A stretch of 64,000 nucleotides of DNA from Rhipidocladum racemiflorum (GCA_036346355.1 JAYEVF010000033.1:310001-374000), one strand, 5' to 3'. Shown: positions 1 to 11,115, counted from the first letter of the stretch. Numbers and translations: made by a program. Notes: generated from the letters alone by a model not told the origin.

Positions 1-2122
1 TTCCTCCATGTAGGTCATCATCCGCGAACAATACGGCGTTTGCAATGTGGAGGCATGAAGTACCGCTTCCGCATGCCTTTTTTGGTAGTAGCTAACGATG
101 CCGTGCAACATGCCTTCAAGGATGGCCACAAGCGGAAGCGGACGGAGGCCTCGGATGACCCAATTGTAAACCTCGGCTATGTTCGTTGTCATCACGCCAA
201 ACCTGTTCAGCATAAAAGCAGTTTAGAACAACGAGGCCAAATTGTTTAGCGCTGTTTTGATATTTTAATGTACCATACTAACCTGGCGCCTCGGTGTCAT
301 GGAGCAATGCCCACTTCTCTAGAGGCTCACCTCTATCCAAAGGCGTAGAAACACTTAATGTTCCTTGACGTTCGTCTCCTCATATTAGGAGGATCGAGCT
401 CCCCAAGGGTGTTAGCCTTTTGGGTGGACATTCGCTCTGGCGTAGGTGGTTGCTTCTTCATCTCTTCGATATGCGCCTTTGGTGTGCTTATCCAACTTCG
501 GCAAATAAGCGCGTTGAACTTACGTGCCTGATTCTCGCTTGCATAACCTCTTAAACAGATTCATCGGTTTCTTGCTTTTGAATTGCTCAAGAAATTGGCA
601 CCCAAATGTCTCATGCACCACCTGTTGCTCGCAGGTCGTGCCACGAAAATGGTTCATCTCGGTCCTCCTGTAGAGTCTTGATTGCCGAGAGGATACCTTT
701 GTGACGATCATGAATGATGCACATCTTTGGGCCGATCACCAACTACCCCCACCTTCAGATGTCACGAAAAACCACACCCGGCTATCCCGATTCTCACCCT
801 CAACAAAAGCAAAGGCCAATGGAAGTATGTGGTTGTTCGCATCAATTGCAATGGTCGTTAGAATCTGCCCCTTGTATTTTCCAAATCAAAAATGTGCCAT
901 CAACACAAAGCAATGGACGACGGTACACCTGAATGACGCAATGCAAGGCCCCAATGAAAAGAAAGCACGACGAAATGTACAGATCCCATTTGCATCTGCT
1001 TCGCTTTCTTTGAAAGCGGTGTATGTGCCAGGATTGGTTTGCTTCAGTACTTCAAGCACACGAGGTAGGTTGCAATACGATGCCTCGTATGTGCCAAACC
1101 TCTTCTCTAATGCTTTACGCCCAGACGCCAGGCCATGGAGTAGCTTATCTGATACTTAAATGTTCGTAACATTGCTTTCTGAATATACGAACACTCGATA
1201 TCCCGCTTCTCAATGATTTCATTAAACATCACGCTAGCTATTACAGCCGCATTCAAGTTACGGTGTTTGACAAGAACATTTTCTAGTCTGCATGTGTGCT
1301 CGTCCACTCTTGATGCAATCCAATATGTCTCACACTTCGGCTTGTATGCATGTACTTTAAATTCACAACCATCGATTACGCACTTCACTGTGTACTTATC
1401 TGGGAAACTCTCTTTGCAGCGATAGTGCCCACAAGCTCACTGCCAACTTCAATTCAGAATTGTTCGGGAACATTTGATTCAACCGAATGGCACCAGTACC
1501 ATACTCACAATGCGAGTCATGGCCCCACAAAGCTTCCATACCAGCTTTGTTCTGCCTGTTCCATTCATCGGGGATGGGTACCTCCACTGAGCGAGTCCTA
1601 CAATGCATTTCATCATCTTCCTCCCGGTCATCATCTTCACCGATGGTATCGACTGGGTCCAACATTTCGGCTTCCTCTTCTGTCGCCATGCGGTCCACCC
1701 AATCCAATTGATCCACAAGTTGATCGATATCCTCCCTTCATCACCGACCTTCTGCGCTTTGCTGCATCCATGTTATCATCCCCGCCGCTGCCTCAACCGA
1801 CACCGCCGGGCTGAACTTGTTCACCAGAGCCGATGTGTCGCTCTCGCTCACACCAAGAGTACTCACCTCTTCCCTAGGGCAAGCTTGCACCAAGATCACA
1901 CAATCGAGGCTAGATCCCTTGCACCATCTTAACCATTTCTCGCCACAAGCGTGTTCGATCTATTGTCTTCAACTCCCACACAGCCGAGTCACCCTTGCTA
2001 CGCGTGTATACGATTTGGATGCTAACAGAATAAACACTTGGATCCAGGGAAAAAAATTGGGTCAACCAAAGTTTTATATCACGAATGCTAAACAGTATCG
2101 GGGGACAAGTGCTCGGCCATGG
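1..2122 (-). pseudogene. Mutator-like (MULE) transposase, decayed, runs off left edge
   Basis: Cut-and-paste DNA transposase of the plant MuDR/MULE superfamily. Reading the minus strand from about 2120 down, the N-terminal part is followed by 'VPIPDEWNRQ' (near 1570), a DNA-binding zinc-finger-like segment 'KCVIDGCEFKVHAYKP' (1388-1340) and 'HTC'. The DDE domain then has 'VDGTFLI' (near 905), 'KYKGQILTTIAIDANN', 'LPLAFAFVEGEN' and 'IIHDRHKGIL' (near 700). Past the DDE domain comes 'MTTNIAEVYNWVIRGLRPLP' (200-140). A GT...AG intron of about 80 bp (282 to 203) fits between the last two parts. The frame is broken near 1415 (between 'AVSLWA' and 'HYRCKE') and again near 890, just after the first catalytic Asp, so no working transposase can be made from this copy. 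The C-terminal SWIM/zinc-knuckle region would lie outside the window. Terminal inverted repeats were not identified. Family call is firm; exact ends are not. Confidence 0.8.
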
Positions 2123-2520
2123 TGACCGCAGCGCCTTAAATCCACTCCATTCTGCCCATTTTTTACTTCACCATCGCCATAATATACCCTGAATTTCACT
2201 GGTTCCGACATCACTGCGACGACATAGACAAAATAAATTTATGCATCCCTACTAAAATGTAAAATCTGTACCGTAAATTGAACAACGATAATTACCTATC
2301 GGGATATCGATACTATAATATTATAATAATATAGCGCACGTATAACATGCCTATTTGCTACTAATATGCAATGTTCAGAAAAATCGGCCGATTAGCCGAT
2401 TAGCTAGTGATCGAAGCCCTAAATATTCCATTTTTTTTCCTTACGGTCAAAAAACTGGGCATAACGATTAATCGGAATTAATAAGGTCTAACTAATATCA
2501 CTACTCTACATTAAACAACT
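2123..2520. other. AT-rich stretch, no gene seen
   Basis: Sequence upstream of the MULE reading frame. It is AT-rich, with short runs of ATAT near 2320. It may hold the MULE 5' non-coding end, but no inverted-repeat partner is in the window. No coding or RNA signal was recognised. Confidence 0.4.
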
Positions 2521-2640
2521 AGAATCGCTAATCTAAATTGCGCTACTCTAGATCGCTAATCTAAATTGTGCTACTCTAGATCGCTACTCTAAATTGCGCT
2601 ACTCTAGATCGCTAATCTAAATTACATTACTCTAAATCAC
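2521..2640. repeat. 28-bp tandem repeat, about four units
   Basis: The unit is roughly GCTACTCTAGATCGCTAATC followed by TAAATTGC, repeated about four times with small changes such as ATCGCTAATC versus ATCGCTACTC. It sits next to the pyrimidine tract and the palindrome array. Confidence 0.75.
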
Positions 2641-2683
2641 TCTCTTCATTGAAAAATATGAAATTAAACAAAGTTGCGATGTT

Positions 2684-2864
2684 ACCTCCTCTTTCTTCTT
2701 CTTCTTCTTCTCCTTCTTCTTCTCCTCTCCTCCTCCTCCTTCCTCTCCCTCTCCTTCCTCTCCTTCCTCTCCTTCTCCTTCCTCTCCCTCTCCCTCTCCT
2801 TCCTCTCCCTCTCCTTCCTCTCCTTCTCCTTCTCCCTCTCCTTCCTCTCCCTCTCTCTCTTTTC
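2684..2864. repeat. Pyrimidine-rich (CT) low-complexity tract
   Basis: About 180 bp made of C and T only, built from TCTTCT and CCTCTCCTT blocks, purine-free on this strand. The Leu/Ser/Pro-rich open frames across it are composition artefacts. Such tracts can adopt non-B (triplex) structure; that is general knowledge, not something shown here. Confidence 0.85.
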
Positions 2865-2960
2865 TACCGGCGGCGGCGGGCGAGCGCTCTGTTCTTTCTT
2901 TTTTTTTGGCGCAGCAGAGATCGATCGATCGATCTCGGGGCCCTTTTTTTACCGAGCCAA

Positions 2961-3171
2961 TTTCGCCAAACGGTTCGGCGACAACCTAATTTCGCCACAC
3001 GGTTTGGCGAAAATAGTATCTTCGCCATACCATTTGGCGAAAATAGCCTTGATACCCGTGTAGCAGCTTAATTGCGGCGGTTAGGGTATTGTCGCCGAAC
3101 CGTGTGGCGAAAATAGGGTATTCGCCACACGGTACGGCGAAAATTGGGTATTCGCCATACCGTTTGGCGAC
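2961..3171. repeat. Array of 20-bp palindromes on a 30-bp pitch
   Basis: Six copies of a near-palindrome of the form TTCGCCANACGGTNTGGCGA start at 2962, 2991, 3021, 3091, 3121 and 3151. The pitch is about 30 bp, with one position (about 3055) degenerated. Spacers are mostly AAATAGGGTA-like. Each unit can fold as a hairpin. The arms are kept while the middle (ACGGT/ACCGT/ACCAT) varies, which looks like maintained arm pairing or a repeated dyad binding site. Subterminal transposase-binding repeats of DNA transposons are one possible origin; I see no terminal inverted repeat to prove it. Confidence 0.7.
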
Positions 3172-3352
3172 GGCATATTATTTTTGCAAATTTTTAATTC
3201 CGTATATTAAAAACGCAATTTGATTTAAAAAAAGTATTATTTAAAAAAAAAATTCTCTCTAAAGATAAGCAAAGTGGTCCACCCCACCCCATTAGGTCAT
3301 CATATATGTTTTTCTACTTGTAACATCTATGCTTTTGACAAGCTCTCCTTCA

Positions 3353-4066
3353 CAGGTTCTGAGTTTTCCATGGCATTCCCTTATGGTGCTATGTCGGATA
3401 ATGACAGCTTGGAGAACTCATTGATATCTGGATTTGCTGAGAATTGTAACTATGGTTTTAGAGAAAATCATATCACATAAAGAGACACATGTACTATAAG
3501 CGGTGAAGATCTCAAGAAACATCAGAGCATGGATTCCCTTGGGTGTGTTTGGTTCATGGGATGAGGTTGAATGGGATGGAGTGGTCCTGTACCATTTGGT
3601 TCCATTATTTTAGGTGAATGAGATGGTTCAGTATCTAGAGGGAATATTCCTCAAATTTGTATCACTTGATCCAGGATGGGATGGTTCCATTCAAACAACC
3701 AAACGTATGGATGCTTTTTTTCTTAAACCATCTCGTACATATACCACTTGGTACAGGCAACCAAACGCACCCAGTGTAGGTTATTCTATATTTTCTCTCT
3801 TGCTTTTATTTTATATTCAGTTCATATTTAGAGTATATACAAACAAGGACTTGGTTACTTCACGAATGAGAAACAACCCAAGTAGACAGATTGATCTCAG
3901 TTCATTTTTTTTATTTTACGATTAGAAATATATCCTGTAAGACTACTTATGTGTATTCCATTTGTAGCTTATACACAATTTAAATGCTGGTTTTGCGAGG
4001 GAAATCAAGGCAATTTCGAACGAGGAAGAAATAGGCAATTCTTCTCTTCGGTTAGAGTGGTTGAAG
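3353..4066 (+). pseudogene. Unidentified coding relic interrupted by a MITE
   Basis: A reading frame with coding-like composition runs from 3353 ('GSEFSMAFPYGAMSDNDS') through a TAA near 3478 and stays in frame after it ('ISGEDLKKHQSMDSL') up to 3540, exactly where the MITE starts. A second exon-like segment at 3990-4066 encodes 'REIKAISNEEEIGNSSLRL' and ends in a good donor, AAG|GTAAG. I do not recognise the protein. It may be part of a host gene captured or broken by the insertion, or chance; the in-frame continuation past the stop is the main support. Confidence 0.3.
3541..3772. mobile_element. MITE, 232 bp
   Basis: Begins GGGTGTGTTTGGTT and ends AACCAAACGCACCC, 14-bp terminal inverted repeats with one mismatch, and the interior also pairs in part. 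It has no coding capacity. A clear target-site duplication is not visible (CTT versus AGT), so the flanks have decayed or the ends are slightly off. A related relic lies at 56345-56512 in the opposite orientation. Confidence 0.65.
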
Positions 4067-4904
4067 GTAAGAATAAGAAATTAAAGTATCCATTCGATCA
4101 ATGCAGAATTACAACCTGCTGATTGTTGCCTCTGGTCTTGTTCTAAACTCCATATTTATGCATGCCCTACAGTGGCAGGGCATAATTAATGACATCAAAG
4201 GCTGAATCAGGGTCAGATATTGACGATTTTGGTTCATCATTTTTTCATAAAACTTCATTAAAGAGGAAGTAAGCTCAATGCTTATCTATTGATTCATCTT
4301 TTTTCTTGCATTTCGGGAGCTTCGCTCTATGCAGTTTCTATAGCATCACTGGTTGTATTTGTCTTAGCTATGCTAACCTCTTTAATTATTTGTTTTTCCA
4401 TATAAACACTTTATCGAAATTCACACGGCGCAACGTTGTGTGCGACCTCTGGCTAGTAATCATTGTTGCTCATGAAGCTCACTTTTCTGTTACAAACTGT
4501 ACGGCCCTAATGGAGCACAATAATTGAGGTACCACCGCTAAAAATTTTTAACCATAGTTCATTAGAAAGAGTACATTATGTTGGTATGTACTTGTGAGTT
4601 GTGACACCTCTTCATTAAGTTCAATTTCCATGCGTGGAGCGTTTTATTGCAAAGAATGAATGGGTCTTCTAACCTCCAATAATAGAGTAGAAAATCTTCT
4701 CTAGTTAAACTATATGTTGATTTTGGACCTCACACTACCACATGTCGTAACTTGTAATTAGAACGATTTTTTTGGCGCTACATGGGTTCAAATCAACAGG
4801 ATGACTAGACCCACCAAATTCCTATATCTAAACATGCCGGTAAGGTTGTGTTTGGTTGAAAATTGTAATCAATCGTGATTGAAATACTTGGGTTTTGACA
4901 TACT
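4067..4904. other. AT-rich intergenic stretch, no gene seen
   Basis: No domain, RNA gene or transposon end was recognised. A 73-codon open frame at 4306-4527 has no recognisable features and is not called. Confidence 0.4.
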
Positions 4905-5816
4905 ACACCGAGGAATACAACATTGGCAAACTTTACCTTGAAAGCAAATGAACTAACAGGTAAAAGGTGGATGATCTCGTTAAGGAAAATCACAACCCCT
5001 CAACAACTGCGTCAATGCCTCACCCTCTGGCAATCCTTGCAAAATATACAGTTGGAGCCGGACACCCCGGACACATTCTCCTGGCGTTGGAACGCGGATG
5101 GTACTTATTTGGCAAAGTCTGTGTACAGGGCTCAATTCCTTGGATCTATGGTGGATCGCAACGACAGTTTAATCTGGAAAGCGAGGACTGAAAACAAATG
5201 TAAATTTTTCGCCTGGCTCCTGCTACGGAATGGCATCCTTACGGCGGACAATCTGGCTCACAGAGGATGGCCGCATGATAACCTTTGCTGCCTTTGCAGG
5301 TCCTGTTCGGAGACGGCCACACATATGATGCTTTACTGTGCTTTTGCCAAGCTCTACTGGTCATACTTCCTCTCTAAACTGGGGTTTGTCGCTTCGGCGA
5401 GCCCTTCCTCTGGCTTGCACAGCTCCATCTCCGATTGGTGGCATCATTGTCGTTCGGCTTCTTCAAAGGTGGCTGGCCGGGATGCGGATGGCGCGATCAT
5501 TTACGGATTCTAGAACTTGTGGAAGGAACGCAATGCCCGTATTTTCCTTAACAAGCAAGGCTCTTTCCAGCATGTCGCGCAGAGAGCCTTGGAAGAGGTT
5601 GCGATCTTTGTCGTGGCCAGGAAAGCTCGTCTTTGATTTTGTGTCCCTTTGCCGGGGCCGTCTTTTGTTTGTTAGAATCCTCTTAGCCATCCTGTTCCGA
5701 CGCTAGTCTGGGCATCGGGATTGTCTTTCTTGTTTTGTCAGACTCGCTGTTCGAACTCTTTCTCCTCTTTAATGAATTGGCAGAGTTCCTGCTACTAATT
5801 TCGAAGAAAAAAGCAA
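4905..5816 (+). pseudogene. LINE 3' fragment (zf-RVT domain of ORF2)
   Basis: 5'-truncated plant L1-type non-LTR retrotransposon. The frame from about 4920 encodes the C-terminal end of ORF2: 'WRWNADGTYLAKSVYRAQFL', then the reverse-transcriptase zinc-binding module with 'KCKFFAWLLLRN' and the Cys/His cluster 'CCLCRSCSETATHMMLYC'. A TAG at 5511-5513 replaces the Trp of the conserved 'FWNLWKERNARIF', and the frame then continues recognisably to about 5640. The 3' UTR ends in an A-run near 5810 (GAATTGGCAGAGTTCCTG ... GAAGAAAAAA), closely matching the 3' end of the LINE at 60688-63381. It belongs to the same clade but is clearly older. Catalytic RT motifs are absent through truncation. No target-site duplication was identified. 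Confidence 0.85.
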
Positions 5817-5889
5817 ATGAAATAGCGAAAGACAATTTAAATCGGGTTGTTCCTATAATTCGAAGACAATTGTTTTCCTTCTCGAGACA

Positions 5890-6088
5890 CATAAGGCAGG
5901 CAGACTTTTTTTTGGTTCTTTGCATTGGGAGGTTCAGTGGTATGCCCGACATATCCACATTCCCATGGACTACTACTCCAACATGGGCAGCGAGAAAGCT
6001 AAAGACATGATCAGGGGCAAGCGTATCACTGCCATTGGCTACCTAAAATCGGCACTTGACATTGCTGCTGAATGTGCAGAAGTAAATG
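5890..6088 (+). pseudogene. FMO1-like flavin monooxygenase, single-exon relic
   Basis: Flavin-containing monooxygenases use FAD and NADPH to oxygenate N, S or C centres; the plant FMO1 subgroup is tied to systemic immunity. One frame gives 'DFFLVLCIGRFSGMPDISTF' (5906-5965). After a frame change at the overlap CCCATGG, another frame gives 'MDYYSNMGSEKAKDMIRGKR' followed by 'ITAIGYLKSALDIAAECAEV', ending at NG|GTAAAAAC, a plausible donor at 6089. This corresponds to the segment around the NADPH-binding Rossmann motif. In this subgroup the usual GxGxS pattern is replaced by a GxxKSAxDIA form, as seen here. About 14 residues between 'FP' and 'MDY' appear deleted, which explains the frame change. 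No other FMO exon was found nearby, so this is an isolated pseudo-exon. Confidence 0.72.
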
Positions 6089-6393
6089 GTAAAAACATAC
6101 AAGCCATTTCATTTCCTTCAATTAAAATTTCATTTCATTTTTCTCTTGCGCAAAGGCAAAGATGTCGCGTGTTCGACCTTGTAGACTACTGCCATTTTGT
6201 TTCGCATTTGAATAAATTCGGTACCTTATCTGTTAGACTACGTTGTCTGCGCGCATTTCCACAAGTAAATCCAACGGTCAATATTTTGGATGATTTTTGA
6301 AAACAAAACATCCATATGATGTTTATCAAATACCTAATTTTTTTTTAACTAAAACAGATCATGCATACAACAATCACTTGATTGAGAAAAAAA

Positions 6394-6584
6394 GGTCTTG
6401 TTTGGCACGGTTCCAGATTTTTGGTAGAAATGTTTTAGATAGGATTTTGTAAATCGAGTGGAACAAGGCTGAGATCGATTTGGCCAAAGAGTGGAAAAAA
6501 AAAAAGAAACGATCCTAGAAGAATCGTTCCGAGTTTTAGCACATTTGGTTGAGTTGGCCAAGTTCTAAATTGCTAAACAGGGCC
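6394..6584. mobile_element. Tourist-like MITE, 191 bp
   Basis: Starts GGTCTTGTTTGGCACGG and ends CTAAATTGCTAAACAGGGCC; the ends are imperfect inverted repeats of the GGCC(C/T)TGTTTGG type. Right flank is TAA and left flank AAA, compatible with a decayed 3-bp TAA/TTA duplication typical of PIF/Harbinger. Interior phrases (TTCCAGATTTTTGGTAGAAA, CGTTCCGAGTTTTAGC) match the element at 50837-51100. Confidence 0.75.
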
Positions 6585-6745
6585 TAAATAGGTGCCAGAG
6601 AAAACGTTGAACCTTCGTACAGCTCGTGATGATGACCTCGAATCACGAAGGTGGAGTGCGGCACGCCAAAGAAGCGGCCGGTGTGCGACTAGAAGGAGGC
6701 ACAACAAAGATGAGACGGAGTTCAATCGGCGGAGGAGAATAGATT

Positions 6746-6795
6746 CAGTCACGAAGACTATCCAGGTAATCAGTCACGAAGACTATCCAGGTAAT
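6746..6795. repeat. 25-bp perfect tandem duplication
   Basis: The 25-bp block beginning CAGTCACGAAGACTATCC occurs twice back to back (6746-6770 and 6771-6795) with no mismatch, implying a recent small duplication. Confidence 0.9.
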
Positions 6796-7386
6796 CAGAC
6801 CATTTCTGTAATTCTTCCGGAATAGATTCAGCAGACTCATTCGCAGCAGCAACATTGTCAGTTAATTTGCTCCCATATTCAGCATCAAGCTTCACCTTGT
6901 TCCATACCCCAAAGCCAGCCGTAGGATGGCCTCCATCTGATTGCAGAATGCCTCCACCTTGGTCATCATCAGCTCCTTGTAGATAGGACGCCAGTTTCTT
7001 AGGAACACTATTAGCCTTCTCCACACAGCCTTTATACTTGTCCACTTCTGGAATCGAAAAACCATGTCATTTCTTATGCTCCATAAATCCCAAATCACAG
7101 CAGCACCAATTGTATTAATAGTAGTATTTTTATCATTACTTAACCAAAAATGAGCCACAAATTTGAAATCTTGCCCAATCTTAACACTAAGGTAGTCACT
7201 GACTATAAACCAAACATTTTTAGCTACAACGCAATCAAAGAATAAATGATTTAGTGATTCCATTTCATTGCAAAAACAGCAAGATAAACCTCTATCTATT
7301 CCTCTCTTCAAAAGATTATCTCTAGTCATAATTTTGTTATTAGACACAAGCCATAGAAAGAAATGAATTTTCGGAGGTACAATCAA
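6780..7386 (-). pseudogene. Second LINE-type fragment (zf-RVT domain)
   Basis: The minus-strand frame from 7386 to 6892 encodes a reverse-transcriptase zinc-binding domain: 'PPKIHFFLWLVSNNKIMTRD', 'CCFCNEMESLNHLFFDC' (the Cys/His cluster) and 'AAVIWDLWSIRNDMVF'. This is the C-terminal module of plant non-LTR ORF2 proteins, or of host-captured derivatives. It differs strongly from the LINE pieces at 4.9 and 60.7 kb, so it is another family. No RT catalytic core lies upstream; the homology stops at 7386 where unrelated GC-richer sequence begins. Confidence 0.75.
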
Positions 7387-7764
7387 ACTCTAAACAGCTG
7401 GAATATAAACAGGGACGACAACGAGTCCCAACCGTATGCCCAATGGATGGCATCTAGGAGCTGCATGCTCGATACGTGCAGGACACATCGGATGAGGACG
7501 ACAATGGCGTGGTGGTGGTACCAGATGGGAGATGGCCAAGTATTACGGATGCGGCGGCGATGCTTCATCCTCGGTTGCGGCGGCGCTGAGGTGATGTGGC
7601 TCCAGGGCATGGTTTGGAAAAAGGTTAACGGTAGTAGGTTTGGTGATAGATCCGTAATATCCTCAGGGAAGATTATAATTAAAAAAGAAAAGACTATTAT
7701 GTTCTAAACAAATCAATGATCAGATTTACTTTCTACTACCGTAAAATTTCTCTTCAACATACAT
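7387..7764. other. Unassigned stretch
   Basis: The plus strand at 7387-7707 holds a 100-odd-codon open frame of low-complexity Arg/Gly/Trp composition without recognisable domains. No gene is called. Confidence 0.3.
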
Positions 7765-8427
7765 GTGTAATGTTGCTGCAGCCTGCAGCTGGCAATCAGA
7801 ATCGATTTCTCTCTAAGAGCTACTCTGTTTCCAAGTATCAAAATAGTTCCATCTTCTGAAAATTACTAGAGAAACTCGGCAGGAAAAATGATAAGCAATT
7901 TCAACATATTAGTGCATGACAGTAACACCAGATCTTCCGCGCTCAAACTCGCAGGATTGAAAAACACATAACAACGTAGTATATGCAGTTTTCATCAACA
8001 AAGCACAAGCTGAATTTATGGTTCATCAATCACATATACCATTAGGTTTGTGCACACAATCTTATTCCAAACAGGCAGCAAATCCACACAAACCAGCTTG
8101 ATTGTGAATACCACACCAAGCTGGAGAAAGCTAGCACACTAGTGCTTCACACGCCGATTCAAGCATACCCAAATCAGGTAGCTTCGTGAAAAGCAAACAC
8201 ACCATTTATTCGTACACAACTTGCACGCAAGCCACATTTAGAACACAAACACACAACCAATGGGTAATACATCAAGAGCTGTGAAATAACTCATAACAGC
8301 AGTAAACTATAGGCCGACCTCCCTTCCACTGCAGAACAGCACAAGCAAGAGCAACACAACAAATTACCTAGGCAATGAAGAGGGAAATTTAAAAATATTA
8401 CTTAGATAGCAAATTAATGGCACTTGC

Positions 8428-8935
8428 TCAACTTATCCATATGTATATAAGAAATCCATGAACAACAAACCTTAGAAGTGAGCCCCTTGGGATGGTCTTC
8501 TTGTAGTAAGCCGAGTGGCATGTTTTAAAGAGGGATGGATGATGGTTGGCCTCCATGCCGTCCCACTCGAGCTTGTCCCACAAGTCCTTCTCGCAATCCA
8601 CGATCGGCTTAGGATCTCGACGTGCGACAGCCGACAGGCGTCTCAGGCCCCAGCAGTCCCTGAGGCTGATCGTCTCCAACACCGGCGAGGTCAATCTAGC
8701 CTCGCATATCTGCTCCAGATTGTGGAGATGTTGTAGCTTGATGTGCTTCAGTTTCTCGAATGTGACACCAGCTGCTATTTCGTTAGGGTGCTCGTCGTCC
8801 AATGGGAAAACATGTTTGAGATTACGGCAGTACGCAATCTGGAGGGTCTCCAAGCTTGGCAAGCTGAAGGAAATGGGTAGGACGAACACCAGCCTGGGGC
8901 AATTTTGCAGGTATAGATGTTGTAGGCTTCCAAAG
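8428..8935 (-). CDS. NBS-LRR copy 1, last exon (C-terminal LRRs and tail)
   Basis: Encodes about 170 residues: LRR-like repeats ('LQHLYLQNCPRLVFVLP', 'LETLQIAYCRNLKHVF', 'LKHIKLQHLHNLEQI') and a tail with 'LWDKLEWDGMEANHHPSLF' and 'YYKKTIPRGSLLR', an ending typical of grass NBS-LRR proteins as far as I recall them. An acceptor CACAG at 8940-8936 joins in frame to the donor CAAAG|GTGTCC at 9626/9625, making a 690-bp AT-rich intron. The open frame continues upstream to 8964, but that part would be intronic. The stop is at 8428-8430. In the paralogue at 52112-52405 this exon carries premature stops. Confidence 0.75.
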
Positions 8936-9625
8936 CTGTGAGAGGAACCAAGGATATAACTCATGATTATGGTGACATCATTGAGGGATTTGGCATATAA
9001 AAAAAAAAGCTATACTGCATAGTGATTTTTTTTCAAAAAAAATTAACAAGTTTTTAGCGTTGTCTAAATTCTTTAAACTAAAAATGCTAGCAAAACAGAA
9101 ACATGATAATCTAAAACTAATATATTGAATATTATTATATGATAATCCTAGAAGAAGCCATATACAAAGCACGATTTCTATTAAGTATGAACCCAATAAT
9201 CAACAATTAATATAATAAACCACAAATAAAACAAACAAGAGAAATACAATCCAATATATCATTAAAACCTATACATATCCAAAACTGAATAGTCAATTTT
9301 AATTGAATACTAACCTATTTTAATTGAAAATAATCAAGTTTTATAATGTGATGTAAATAGAAGTACATTCCCTATTTTAATTGAAAATAATCAATTTTTA
9401 TAATTTGTATAAATTGAAGTACTTTCTAAACATGCCATAAAAAGAAATGAATAAACGGTAAAGATATTGTGCAGTGGTCAGCTATAATAACTATAAGCTA
9501 TTAGCTCTAGCGGGAGTAGCGAGTCTCTTGCATGGCCATAGCTAATTTACGGAATTTTTTTGGGGTAATGCCATGTTTCATGAACTGAAAAGCTATAGAG
9601 AGCTATTGCTAGCTATTTGGGACAC

Positions 9626-11115
9626 CTTTGACCACCAATTCCTTTGCTCCAAATGCAATGGGCCATGGGGAGATCACACGCTGAAAATGTCTTCAAGGCA
9701 CAAAAATTTATACATCCTCCTTTGTAACAAGTAAAGAGAGTGTGCAGCCTGGGGCATCTCTCAACATGACACCATTCGAGGCGGTCACAATATACTTGAC
9801 TTGGAGTGATAGCCGTGATTGAGGAACTGTCATGCACATGCAACGATTGAACGTTATCATCAAGGAAATCTTTAAATCCTTCACTATTGTGCATACTCTC
9901 TAAATTGTGGTTTCCTTCACCAATCTCGATATGCACAACCAAAGCCTGAAGCTGTTGACAATCCCACGTCAAGGCAGAGCATGCAACATCCTCCGCCAGG
10001 CCAATATCCTTGTAGGGCGCGAAGGGTCCTGTTGGGAGCAAGTCCACTTGGTTGGGGCCAATCACCTCAATACTTTTGGTGATGCTAACTTGACTATGTA
10101 ACATAGAAGACACATGGATGCGCACCTTATCAAGGTTATGGAAGAATAAAACTGCCTTCATAACTGACCAACTGAATCTTCCATCTGTAAAAGTAATAGA
10201 TTTCTCGATGTCAACAAACCTCTCTGTTCTCCGCAACAGACCATTGGTCTTGCCTTCCCTCCGAGTGTCTACATGCAGCACTTCCAATCTAGGGCAACGT
10301 CCATTCCAGAGTAGGCTCCGAAGTTGCTCACAGCCCAGTAGGAATAGCTTCTCGAGTTGTGGTATTTTCATTGCATTGAGGTCAAGTCTTTTGATGGCCG
10401 TACCAGAGAGGTTCAACTCCTTCAAATTGGGCAACGCACGTAGGAATATACTTCGCAGTTGGGCACAACCCTCTAGGGAGATCTTTGTGACCCTGGCTTT
10501 GATTGGATCTTCACGATGCTTGGGACGCAATTCCTTTTCTGGCAGTTGTATGGGATGCGTCCAATTCTCTGCTGGGCCATAACCATCAAAGCTAAAAATC
10601 TCGAGTAATAGAGCTCTTTCAATTACAACATGCTCCATGCTGGAACAACCATCAAGAATAAGCATCTTCAGGCTTCTTGCTGATGACATTATAGGCAATG
10701 ATTCCAGGCGAGTGTTGCCGGACAGGTCAAGGAGTTCCAGATTCTTCATATTTGCGAAAGAGCAATTGTCCACTTTGATCACTTCTGAAGATTTGGTTAC
10801 TCGAAGCTTGTGAAGGTTCTGTAGCTTTGTCCATGCATGAATTATATTCCTCCATGAGATTCCCTTTGTATTTAGCTCCCTGAGATTGGTCATCAATTCT
10901 ATCATCTGGGGCAATAAGAGAGAATCTGTGGAACGTATATCAAGCACCAACAGGTTTGGGAAACATGGCCCTTCACCTTGCTCCTTTCCTGTGTTTGTAC
11001 AATGGTCGAGCCATAGGAATCTTAGGTTGTGGCAGCCGAGGAAAGGAGGTGATGAAAAATCAAAGCTGCACTTGCAGAGTTTCAGCACACGGAGGTTGCT
11101 GGCCAGTTGAAACAA
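9626..11115 (-). CDS. NBS-LRR copy 1, main LRR exon
   Basis: About 495 residues of leucine-rich repeats, the ligand- or effector-sensing half of an intracellular plant immune receptor. Repeats are visible as 'NLRVLKLCKCSFDFSS', 'NLELLDLSGNTRLESLP', 'SLKMLILDGCSSMEHV', 'VTKISLEGCAQLRSIF', 'NLKELNLSGTAIKRLDL' and 'QLEKLFLLGCEQLRSLL'. The frame is open throughout and ends at an in-frame splice to the next exon. Upstream it is out of register with the NB-ARC exon because of a 110-bp insertion containing a 46-bp duplication (11130-11175 and 11240-11285). The copy-2 paralogue reads straight through at this point, so copy 1 is damaged unless an intron removes the extra piece. The gene is probably a pseudogene or encodes separate parts. 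Confidence 0.8.

Noticed and set aside
701..1814. Plus-strand open frames at 0.7-1.8 kb
   Set aside because: They lie opposite the MULE transposase, whose domains are clear on the minus strand.
2649..3071. Leu/Pro/Ser-rich open frames across the CT tract
   Set aside because: Composition artefact of a purine-free tract; no start context or domain.
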